5,726 nt of DNA. Source: Candidatus Aminicenantota bacterium (lineage in GTDB: Bacteria > Acidobacteriota > Aminicenantia > Aminicenantales > Aminicenantaceae). Below the pieces are notes generated by a model. It was not told where the DNA came from. It worked only from the letters and a program-made list of their open reading frames with translations, and did no database searches. A program made the translations under genes and the position numbers. This document shows positions 1 to 5,345 of this stretch, in pieces (within the stretch, counting starts at the first letter, position 1; every line of letters starts with the position of its first letter). The stretch is from positions 1 through 5,726 of the forward strand of contig JAGLRY010000206.1 of the NCBI GenBank assembly GCA_023135995.1, given 5' to 3'.

Positions 1-105
1 AAAATGGCGGGTACAGGGAAATTCTTGACCATTTTTCAAAGACAGGACGATGGTTCCTGGAAGATTGCCCGCGATTGCTTCAATGGGAATGGCCCGGCCG
101 AATAA
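1..105 (+). CDS. C-terminal fragment of a DUF4440/SnoaL-like (NTF2-fold) protein, cut by the window edge
   Basis: Frame 1 is open from the first base to a TAA at 103-105 and gives 34 residues. The stretch GKFLTIFQRQDDGSWKIARD followed by an Asn-rich tail matches the last beta strands of DUF4440/SnoaL-like proteins: a Gly-Lys, a hydrophobic strand, a polar turn ending in DGSWKI, and an FN..GPAE end. These are small cone-shaped NTF2-fold domains used as ligand-binding or catalytic modules, and many members have no known substrate. Only the tail is visible, so the activity, the start and any signal peptide cannot be judged. It lies 99 bp upstream of the kinase on the same strand, so read-through into the kinase is possible; no clear terminator separates them. 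The family call rests on a short but characteristic motif. Confidence 0.62.
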   Translation, partial: KMAGTGKFLTIFQRQDDGSWKIARDCFNGNGPAE

Positions 106-135
106 AAGTGAGGATTTACACAACGTGTGATCTAA

Positions 136-164
136 AAGACACAAACAAATAGAAATAATAATAT
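136..164 (+). promoter_or_regulatory. Weak candidate sigma70-type promoter for the kinase gene
   Basis: AAGACA (136-141) and TAATAT (159-164) are separated by 17 bp, each matching four of six consensus bases. The predicted start near 171 falls on a perfect 10-bp palindrome, AGAAATTTCT (171-180), which could be an operator or simply AT-rich chance. The surrounding 106-204 gap is AT-rich and holds no other gene. Confidence 0.3.
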
Positions 165-204
165 CATTTAAGAAATTTCTCCATCCTAATAGAATGGTTG
201 AATA

Positions 205-2568
205 ATGGCGATTATTTGTCTAAAATGTGGAGCTGAAAACACCTCCGACTCCAATTACTGCAAAAGCTGTGCCACTCAGCTTCTTCCATCAAAGGAATCC
301 CAAGTTTCTGTGACAGTTACCCTTGAGACCCCCAAAGAGGAGTTGACCACAGGTTTTACATTTGCGGACCGATACCAAATTATCGAGGAGCTCGGTCAAG
401 GGGGGATGGGAAGAGTCTACAAGGCTCTCGATAAAGAAGTGAATGAAAGGATCGCAATAAAGCTTCTGAGACCCGAGATTGCCGCAGATTCTAAGACAAT
501 CGAACGCTTCCGGAACGAACTCAAATTTTCCCGCAAGATCGGACACAAAAATGTCTGCCGAATGTATGACCTCAACAAAGAGGAAAACACCTATTACATC
601 ACCATGGAGTATGTGCCTGGCGAGGATTTAAAGAGTTTCATAAAACGATCAAAACAATTGACGCCAAGCACGATCATTTCCATTGGGAAGCAGGTCTGTG
701 AAGGCCTGAGCGAAGCCCATAGGCTGGGAGTCGTTCATCGCGACCTCAAACCGCAGAACATCATGATCGATAAGGAGGGCAATGCACGCATCATGGATTT
801 TGGAATTGCCCGCTCCCTCAGGGGAAAAGGCGTAACAGCAGAGGGCGTGATAATCGGAACCCCCGAATATATGTCACCCGAACAGGTGGAAGCGAAAGAC
901 ATTGATGAACGATCCGATATCTACTCCTTGGGCGTTGTCTTGTATGAGATGGCGGCAGGGCATGTGCCCTTTGAAGGGGAGACAGCTCTCAGCGTCGCCA
1001 TGAAACACAAGGGAGAGCTCCCCAAAAATCCTAGAGAGTTCAATCCTCAGATCCCTGGAGATCTCTGCTTGATCGTACTTAAGTGCCTCGAGAAAGACAA
1101 AGACAGACGGTATCAAAGCGCCGATGAGTTGTTGAATGCCCTTAAGAGATTTGAAGAATCACAAACGGATAGAACGCAGATATCTGAATGGAAAACGTCC
1201 ATCGCTGTGCTTCCCTTTAAAAACATGAGTGCCGACCCAGAGCAAGAATATTTTTGTGAGGGATTGGCCGAAGAACTCATCAATGCATTTGCTCAAATGA
1301 GAGACTTACGTGTGGTTGCACGGACGTCTGCCTTTTCTTTTAAAGGAAAAGACATCGACATCCGGGATATCGGACGAAAGCTCAACGTGGAGACCGTGCT
1401 TGAAGGAAGCGTCCGGAAAGCCGGCAATAGGCTGCGTGTAACAGCGCAGCTTATCAATGTGGCTGATGGCTTCCATCTCTGGTCAAATCGATTCGATAGA
1501 GAGTTGGAGGATATATTTGCCATCCAGGATGATATCGCTCAGAGCATTATCAAAGAGCTCAAAATTGAGATCTTGGGCGCGGAGGAAGAGCCTCTCGTTA
1601 AGGTCTATACGGAAAATACTGAAGCCTATGAAGCATATCTCAAAGGCCGTTTTCATCTATTCAAATTCACACACGAACATTTCGACATTGCGCTTGAATA
1701 CTTCCACCTCGCCCTTGAAAAATATCCCGATTATGCCCTGGCATATGCAGGGATCGCGTTCTATTGGCTTGCTAAGGCAAACCTGGGATTTGCTGCACTC
1801 CGTGAGTCATTTCTGAAATCAAAAGAAGCTGCCCTTAAGGCCATTGAGCTGGATGATTCACTCGCCGAGGCTCACGAGGTGTTAGCCGCAGTCAGTTATT
1901 ATTACGAATGGGACTGGAAAAAAACGGAGGAAGAGTATAAGCGGACGATCGAACTTAATCCAAACTTAGTGAATGCGCGCTTGATGTATGCAGAATTTCT
2001 GAGCTCGATGAGACATCCGGATGAAGCCATGGCCGAGATAGAGCGAGCCCTGGAATTGGACCCGCTCAATCACTTCCCACAGCAGATGTATGGGGGGCAT
2101 CTCTTACAGGCGCACCGCTATGATGACGCCATAGCACAGTTCAAAAAAACACTCAAGATGGAACCGAGCTTTTTTGTGGCGCATGAACGTCTTTGGGTCG
2201 CATTTCACCAAAAGGGGATGGATGAGAAGGCTCTGGCAGAAGCGAAGACGTATTTCACCAAACAGGGTATGGGAGAAGTTGCAGAAGCTATCACCCGTGG
2301 TGATGCGGACGGAGGTTATCCTGGGGCGATGAGACAAGCGGCAGAGGCGCTGGAGGAATGCTCCAAGAAGATCCATGTTTTAGCCACACGGATCGCCTTG
2401 GTGTATGCGCATGCCAAGGAGATAGACCGGGCCCTGGAGTGGTTGGAGAAAGCCTACAAGGAACATGAACCACTTATGGTTTATTTGGGTGTAGATATCC
2501 AGTGGGATCCTTTACGCGATGACCCGCGCTTCCAGGAATTACTGAGTCGAATGAATTTCCCTGAATAA
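205..2568 (+). CDS. Soluble Hanks-type Ser/Thr protein kinase with zinc ribbon, TolB-like domain and TPR tail
   Basis: The product has 787 residues. C5, C8, C19 and C22 form a short N-terminal zinc ribbon. A complete kinase domain covers about 57-318: glycine loop GQGGMG (64-69), ATP lysine K86 in AIK, helix-C Glu near E105, catalytic HRDLKPQN (178-185, D180 and N185), DFG (198-200), and GTPEYMSPE (218-226). It should therefore be an active PknB-like RD kinase. Residues about 330-455 match the TolB-like N-terminal/FlgO-type domain found in bacterial TPR signalling proteins, starting SIAVLPFKNMS and including VLEGSVRKAG. About five or six TPR-like helix pairs fill 470-787, ending in the WDPLRDDPRFQELL motif usual for this family. 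No membrane segment is seen, so it is probably cytoplasmic, unlike receptor-type PknB. The TPRs probably bind partner proteins; the targets are unknown. The ATG at 205 is chosen because the zinc ribbon begins right after it, though no good Shine-Dalgarno precedes it. Confidence 0.93.
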   Translation: MAIICLKCGAENTSDSNYCKSCATQLLPSKESQVSVTVTLETPKEELTTGFTFADRYQIIEELGQGGMGRVYKALDKEVNERIAIKLLRPEIAADSKTIERFRNELKFSRKIGHKNVCRMYDLNKEENTYYITMEYVPGEDLKSFIKRSKQLTPSTIISIGKQVCEGLSEAHRLGVVHRDLKPQNIMIDKEGNARIMDFGIARSLRGKGVTAEGVIIGTPEYMSPEQVEAKDIDERSDIYSLGVVLYEMAAGHVPFEGETALSVAMKHKGELPKNPREFNPQIPGDLCLIVLKCLEKDKDRRYQSADELLNALKRFEESQTDRTQISEWKTSIAVLPFKNMSADPEQEYFCEGLAEELINAFAQMRDLRVVARTSAFSFKGKDIDIRDIGRKLNVETVLEGSVRKAGNRLRVTAQLINVADGFHLWSNRFDRELEDIFAIQDDIAQSIIKELKIEILGAEEEPLVKVYTENTEAYEAYLKGRFHLFKFTHEHFDIALEYFHLALEKYPDYALAYAGIAFYWLAKANLGFAALRESFLKSKEAALKAIELDDSLAEAHEVLAAVSYYYEWDWKKTEEEYKRTIELNPNLVNARLMYAEFLSSMRHPDEAMAEIERALELDPLNHFPQQMYGGHLLQAHRYDDAIAQFKKTLKMEPSFFVAHERLWVAFHQKGMDEKALAEAKTYFTKQGMGEVAEAITRGDADGGYPGAMRQAAEALEECSKKIHVLATRIALVYAHAKEIDRALEWLEKAYKEHEPLMVYLGVDIQWDPLRDDPRFQELLSRMNFPE

Positions 2569-2569
2569 G

Positions 2570-2752
2570 AAAGGGAAGTCCGGCAGCAAGAAATACAGCC
2601 GAGCTAAAAAGTATCAAGCCTTCAAGGAGAAATTTCGCCTTCCCGATTATATGGAACCAGCTCTACATATTGCTGTGGGTTGGTCGGTCATCCACACCAT
2701 AAAGAGCCAGCGAATGCCTCTTGAGGAGATGATTGTCAAAAGAGAAACTTAA
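2570..2752 (+). pseudogene. Remnant of a nitroreductase-family gene (C-terminal end only)
   Basis: A frame different from the kinase's is open from 2555 to a TAA at 2750-2752. From about 2603 it reads like the end of an FMN-dependent nitroreductase: KYQAFKEKFRLPDYMEPALH, then IAVGWSV, then SQRMPLEEMIV. The family pattern is a helix, LP-x-Y-hydrophobic-x-P, a hydrophobic strand ending in G(Y/W)P, and R-x-PLEE near the C-terminus. Here the usual Pro after G(Y/W) is replaced by Ser. The FMN-binding N-terminal part of about 120-150 residues is absent, and the frame has no ATG, GTG or TTG before 2651. A stop at 2552-2554 blocks extension upstream. It begins virtually at the kinase stop codon, so the junction probably marks an old deletion or insertion. 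A 33-residue product from ATG 2651 is formally possible but unlikely to be functional. Confidence 0.6.
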
Positions 2753-2774
2753 TTGAAGAGTAGCTTGTTTCAAT
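2752..2774. repeat. Weak AT-rich dyad between convergent genes
   Basis: ATTGAA (2752-2757) and TTCAAT (2769-2774) are inverted around an 11-nt loop. The site lies between the nitroreductase remnant (plus) and the end of the synthase gene (minus). Read on the minus strand it is followed by a T-rich stretch, so it could be a poor terminator for the synthase. The stem has only one G-C pair, so chance is as likely. Confidence 0.2.
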
Positions 2775-2782
2775 CAGTATCA

Positions 2783-4102
2783 TTAATCGTAATACTCTAA
2801 TCCAAGATGTGTGATGAGTTCCTCTCCCTTGAGATGACGCAGGGTGTTTTTCAGCTTCATGAGCTGGATGAACAGGTCGTGTTCAGGATAGAGTTCCGGT
2901 GCACACATCGGGCTCTTGAAGTAGAAGGACAGCCATTCCTGGATGCCCTTCATCCCGCTGCGCTGGGCCAGATCCAAGAAGATCGCAAGGTCAAGAACAA
3001 GGGGAGCTGCCAATATACTGTCTCGGCACAGAAAATCGATCTTGATCTGCATGGGATAGCCCAACCAGCCGAAAATGTCGATGTTATCCCAGCCCTCTTT
3101 GTTGTCACCCCGCGGCGGATAGTAATTGATCCGCACCTTGTGGTAAAGGTCTTTGTATAGCTCGGGGTATACATCGGGCTGCAGGATGTATTCGAGAACT
3201 CCCAACTTGCTTTCTTCTTTTGTCTTGAAAGATTCGGGATCGTCGAGGACTTCACCGTCCCGGTTACCCAGGATGTTCGTCGAAAACCACCCGTTCAGGC
3301 CGAGAAGCCGCGCCTTAAATCCCGGTGCGAGAATGGTTTTCATCAAAGTCTGCCCGGTCTTGAAATCTTTTCCGGTAATGGGAACATTTTTCTGGCCTGC
3401 CAGTTCAAACATCGCAGGAATATCTACCGTTAGATTGGGCGCTCCATTGGCGAAGGGAACACCAGATGCGATCGATGCATACGCATAGATCATACTGGGT
3501 GCAATGGCCGGATGGTTCTCTTTCATGGCCTTTTCAAAGGACTCGAGCGTCTCATGAACAGGATTTGGCTTCATGAAGACTTCTGTGCTGGCGCACCAGA
3601 CCATTACCATTCGGCTGAGATCGTTTTCCTCTTTGAATCTCTGGATATCCTCCATGAGCATCTGTGCCAGGTCATATTTAGTGGGGGCTTTTTTAACGTG
3701 TTCGCCTTCCAGTTTTTTGACGTAATTCTGGTCGAAGACTGCTTTCCAGGGCGTAATACCCTCGATATCGTCTCGGACTTGGTCCAGCAATTCTTTGCGA
3801 AGAACACCCGCATTGAGAGCTGCTTTGTATACATTATCTGTAAAGATATCCCATCCGCCGAACACCAGATCATCAAGTCCCGCCAACTGGATAAAATCTT
3901 TGATCATGGGGACTCTTTTTTCGGTCCGTTTGCCGAGTCTGATCGTTCCCATCTGTGTCAGAGAGCCATAGGGTTGAGATAGGCCACGTTTGATGGCCGT
4001 TACGCCTGCAATAAATGTGGTGGCCACTGCTCCTAATCCGGGCATCATGACTCCCAACTTACCGGCTGGTTTTTCAATAGGGATGTTTTCGCTCACTTTC
4101 AT
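2783..4102 (-). CDS. ino1: myo-Inositol-1-phosphate synthase (inositol-3-phosphate synthase), Bacteroides-type
   Basis: The 439-residue protein is predicted to convert D-glucose 6-phosphate to 1D-myo-inositol 3-phosphate in the cytosol, using NAD+ as an internal redox cofactor (EC 5.5.1.4). Seen in sequence: an N-terminal Rossmann start with PGLGAVATT (21-29); FGGWDIF (81-87), matching the conserved GGWD of the family; the catalytic-region motif GKDFKTGQT (244-252); LGNRDG (278-283); KTKEESK (293-299); and CRDSILAAPLVLDLA (359-373). The length and the segments NGWFSTNILGNRDGEVLDDP and INYYPPRGDNKEGWDNIDIF look like the Bacteroides enzyme that feeds inositol-lipid synthesis, rather than the longer eukaryotic form. 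The gene stands alone here: no phosphatase, CDP-alcohol phosphotransferase or mycothiol gene is adjacent, so the use of the product (inositol lipid, osmolyte or other) is open. The start codon is uncertain: ATG 4102 or GTG 4096 (see ribosome-binding site). Confidence 0.94.
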   Translation of the reverse strand: MKVSENIPIEKPAGKLGVMMPGLGAVATTFIAGVTAIKRGLSQPYGSLTQMGTIRLGKRTEKRVPMIKDFIQLAGLDDLVFGGWDIFTDNVYKAALNAGVLRKELLDQVRDDIEGITPWKAVFDQNYVKKLEGEHVKKAPTKYDLAQMLMEDIQRFKEENDLSRMVMVWCASTEVFMKPNPVHETLESFEKAMKENHPAIAPSMIYAYASIASGVPFANGAPNLTVDIPAMFELAGQKNVPITGKDFKTGQTLMKTILAPGFKARLLGLNGWFSTNILGNRDGEVLDDPESFKTKEESKLGVLEYILQPDVYPELYKDLYHKVRINYYPPRGDNKEGWDNIDIFGWLGYPMQIKIDFLCRDSILAAPLVLDLAIFLDLAQRSGMKGIQEWLSFYFKSPMCAPELYPEHDLFIQLMKLKNTLRHLKGEELITHLGLEYYD

Positions 4103-4108
4103 TCCTCC
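4103..4108 (-). promoter_or_regulatory. Strong Shine-Dalgarno of the synthase, spaced better for the third codon
   Basis: The minus strand reads GGAGGA directly before the ATG at 4102-4100. GGAGG is only one base from that ATG, which is too close for normal initiation. It is seven bases from the in-frame GTG at 4096-4094 (codon 3), a typical spacing. The true start may therefore be GTG 4096, giving a 437-residue protein; the difference does not touch any domain. Confidence 0.55.
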
Positions 4109-4134
4109 ATGTCGATTTTCTTATGAAAACACAA

Positions 4135-4151
4135 TCACATCATAAATGTGA
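4135..4151. promoter_or_regulatory. 17-bp inverted repeat, possible operator upstream of the synthase
   Basis: TCACAT (4135-4140) and ATGTGA (4146-4151) are perfect inverted 6-bp arms around 5 bp. The dyad ends at the predicted synthase transcription start (about 4151), where a bound dimer would block initiation or early elongation. It is not the CRP orientation (TGTGA-N6-TCACA), and the cognate regulator is unknown. Confidence 0.35.
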
Positions 4152-4157
4152 CATAAA

Positions 4158-4186
4158 ATTCTATCTGAATTTACGATTTTTTTCCA
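4158..4186 (-). promoter_or_regulatory. Candidate promoter of the inositol-phosphate synthase
   Basis: On the minus strand TGGAAA (complement of 4181-4186, four of six matches) and TAGAAT (complement of 4158-4163, five of six) are 17 bp apart. Predicted transcription start is about 4151, giving a leader of roughly 50 nt. An alternative -10, TATGAT (complement of 4139-4144), has a poorer -35 partner. Confidence 0.4.
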
Positions 4187-4215
4187 TCGGAATTCACATT
4201 ACTCTCTCGATACTC

Positions 4216-4244
4216 TTGAAAGGAAATATTTTGCTTGATATATT
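4216..4244 (+). promoter_or_regulatory. Good sigma70-type promoter for the exported-protein gene
   Basis: TTGAAA (4216-4221) and TATATT (4239-4244) each match five of six consensus bases with the ideal 17-bp spacer. The predicted start near 4251 gives a leader of about 65 nt before ATG 4316. It is divergent from the synthase promoter, whose -35 lies about 30 bp away, so the two transcription units may influence each other. Confidence 0.6.
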
Positions 4245-4315
4245 GTATGTGAAATTGGGAAAATTCCAGAAAGGCCAATAATCCCTCAATTGAATGTATT
4301 TCTAAAAGGAAAACC

Positions 4316-4759
4316 ATGAAAAAAACAATTTTGTGTCTTGGACTTATAATGACGGTCTTCTCTTATGTTTACGGTATCCAGGAACAACCGGATGTATTCA
4401 TCGATGGCACGAAATGGAAATCTTTGTCGATGGAGGCGAAACTGGGATATCTGATGGGATTCCAAGAGGGATTAAAGATCTCTCGTACGGCTGTTCTCAT
4501 CGAGAAAAACAATGCAGATCCTATAGAGCCGATCATCGAATCTCTGGACCGGATCGAAAGCTGGATCCAAACATATGATGCAGGGGAGACACGCCTAGGG
4601 CTTATCATACTGATGATGGATTCAGTTTATTCTCAAGATTCCAATGCAAAGCTCATGGCCGCTCCACTGATTCCCCTTGTGTCAAAAAGAATTTCGGGGG
4701 AGATCAGCGGAGATGATTTCAACGAGAGGCTTGAGAAGTTAAGAGAAGTCCTGAAATAG
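4316..4759 (+). CDS. Small exported protein of unknown function
   Basis: The 147-residue product starts with a classic signal peptide: MKK, a hydrophobic core (about 5-16), and a likely signal peptidase I site after VYG (18-20). The only early Cys (C7) lies inside the core, so it is not a lipoprotein. The mature part of about 127 residues is mostly helical and has no further membrane segment, pointing to the periplasm or outside. Two stretches look family-like: WKSLSMEAKLGYLMGFQEGL (34-53) and a later MDSVYSQDSNAKLMAAPLIP (101-120) followed by a Lys/Arg-rich helix and Gly. Similar W-x-x-L...K-x-x-Y-x-x-G-F and Y-x-D-x-x-N patterns occur in uncharacterised exported proteins, but I cannot name a family. 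No catalytic motif or paired cysteines are seen. AAAAGGA at 4304-4310, five bases upstream, supports this start. It is followed by a hairpin and a separate promoter, so it is probably not cotranscribed with the superoxide reductase gene. Confidence 0.82.
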   Translation: MKKTILCLGLIMTVFSYVYGIQEQPDVFIDGTKWKSLSMEAKLGYLMGFQEGLKISRTAVLIEKNNADPIEPIIESLDRIESWIQTYDAGETRLGLIILMMDSVYSQDSNAKLMAAPLIPLVSKRISGEISGDDFNERLEKLREVLK

Positions 4760-4760
4760 C

Positions 4761-4792
4761 AATAACTTCGTTCGATGAAGAACGGAATTATT
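4761..4792 (+). terminator. Long hairpin just after the exported-protein gene, overlapping the next promoter
   Basis: Left arm AATAACTTCGTTC (4761-4773) pairs with GAACGGAATTATT (4780-4792) around a 6-nt loop: 13 positions with one mismatch (C-A) and one G-U pair. It begins one base after the stop codon at 4757-4759, a usual place for a 3'-end structure. There is no immediate U-tract (the next T run is 4801-4804), so it may stabilise or define the mRNA end rather than act as a classic intrinsic terminator. Its last two bases are the first two of the TTGACA of the next promoter. Confidence 0.45.
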
Positions 4793-4819
4793 GACATCGG
4801 TTTTAAATTATAGTAAATT
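4791..4819 (+). promoter_or_regulatory. Sigma70-type promoter of the superoxide reductase gene
   Basis: A perfect TTGACA (4791-4796) is followed after 17 bp by TAAATT (4814-4819, four of six). The predicted start near 4826 gives a leader of about 26 nt. No obvious OxyR, PerR or Fur box was recognised around it; the upstream hairpin touches the -35. Confidence 0.6.
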
Positions 4820-4820
4820 T

Positions 4821-4855
4821 ATGGGAAATATAAGATGAAGGAGAAAATAGAATGA
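4821..4855 (+). other. Two overlapping micro reading frames leading into the superoxide reductase start
   Basis: ATG 4821 opens a five-codon frame ending at TGA 4836-4838. That stop overlaps ATG 4835, which opens a six-codon frame ending at TGA 4853-4855. This second stop overlaps the gene's own ATG (4852). Both junctions are ATGA overlaps. The Shine-Dalgarno AAGGAG (4838-4843, 8 nt before ATG 4852) lies inside the second micro frame. The first ATG lies just before the predicted transcription start, so only the second may be transcribed. Whether either is translated is unknown. Confidence 0.3.
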
Positions 4856-5181
4856 AATTTACAGATTTCCTTAAGAGCGCCGAGAATGAGGGCAAAGAGA
4901 AACACGTTCCCGTTATCGAAGTTGAAGGTTCCGACAGCGTCAGAGTTATCGTAGGGAAAGAGGTCCCTCATCCGAACACGGTTGAGCACCATATCGAGTG
5001 GATCGAGCTCTATGGTGTGAAAGAGAATGATCAAGTGATATGCCTTGGAAAGACGACGTTTGAGCCCGTCTATGCGGATCCCAACGTTGTGTTTAAGGTG
5101 AAAGTTGACGAGTTCAAGGCTCTCTGTGCTCTGGAGTATTGCAATATCCATGGTGTATGGCAGAATTGTTTGGAACTCTGA
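4852..5181 (+). CDS. sor: Superoxide reductase, one-iron (neelaredoxin-type)
   Basis: The 109-residue cytosolic protein should reduce superoxide to hydrogen peroxide without making oxygen, with electrons usually coming from rubredoxin (EC 1.15.1.2). All ligands of the square-pyramidal Fe(His4Cys) centre can be placed by comparison with the Pyrococcus furiosus enzyme: H18 in EKHVPVIEV, H40 in PHPN, H46 in VEHHIEW, and C97 and H100 in CNIHGVW. The functional E16 and K17 of the EKH motif are present. The N-terminal Cys4 desulforedoxin domain of two-iron desulfoferrodoxins is absent, and about 15 residues precede the EKH motif, so this is the short one-iron class. AAGGAG at 4838-4843 supports ATG 4852. 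It has its own promoter and no rubredoxin, rubrerythrin or peroxidase gene beside it in this window, so its electron donor and peroxide-removal partner must be encoded elsewhere. Its presence argues for an anaerobic or microaerophilic host. Confidence 0.95.
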   Translation: MKFTDFLKSAENEGKEKHVPVIEVEGSDSVRVIVGKEVPHPNTVEHHIEWIELYGVKENDQVICLGKTTFEPVYADPNVVFKVKVDEFKALCALEYCNIHGVWQNCLEL

Positions 5182-5183
5182 TT

Positions 5184-5232
5184 AAGTTTTTTTTTAAAAA
5201 AACTTGACATTCTTTACCACATATCGTACCTT
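5184..5232 (+). promoter_or_regulatory. A/T-tract palindrome with consensus -35: candidate promoter of an orphan transcript
   Basis: Three bases after the reductase stop, AAGTTTTTTT (5184-5193) and AAAAAAACTT (5196-5205) form a perfect 10-bp inverted repeat around TT. This T9A7 tract resembles intrinsically bent DNA or an UP element. It runs into a perfect TTGACA (5204-5209). The 17-bp-spaced -10, TACCTT (5227-5232), matches only three of six bases, so the promoter is uncertain. The T-run could alternatively serve as the U-tract of a weak terminator for the reductase gene, with a poor stem formed by CAGA and TCTG at its end. Confidence 0.35.
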
Positions 5233-5290
5233 TTATTTAAAAATACCTATATATTGTGTGCAAAACAGGAAGGGATGTAGGACTATAAAT

Positions 5291-5316
5291 CAGAAAATTT
5301 TGAGCGTTATTTTCTG
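5291..5316. repeat. 8-bp perfect hairpin
   Basis: CAGAAAAT (5291-5298) and ATTTTCTG (5309-5316) are exact reverse complements around a 10-nt loop. The hairpin lies between the candidate promoter at 5204 and the paired region at 5346, so it would be in the 5' part of any RNA made from there. It is not followed by a T-run, so it is not a terminator. Confidence 0.45.
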
Positions 5317-5345
5317 TGTTAGAGGATTGTGATTTAAGAATTTAT

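Noticed and set aside
91..99. GGCCCGGCC as terminator of the upstream DUF4440-like gene
   Set aside because: The palindrome lies inside the coding sequence, has almost no loop, and is not followed by a T-run.
113..131. CACA-ACG-TGTG small hairpin upstream of the kinase
   Set aside because: Four base pairs with a three-base loop are expected by chance in sequence of this length.
1457..1816. A 119-codon open frame overlapping the kinase gene in another frame
   Set aside because: It overlaps the TolB-like and TPR parts of the kinase, and its residues look like out-of-frame reading (Ser, Leu and Arg rich).
3512..3982. A 156-codon plus-strand open frame inside the inositol-phosphate synthase gene
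   Set aside because: It is antisense to a clearly conserved enzyme, and its translation has no recognisable motif or ribosome-binding site. It is a shadow of the real gene.
4135..4151. CRP/FNR binding site
   Set aside because: The half-sites are in the opposite order (TCACAT then ATGTGA, 5-bp spacer) from the CRP consensus, and TTGAT/ATCAA half-sites of FNR are absent. It is kept only as a generic dyad.
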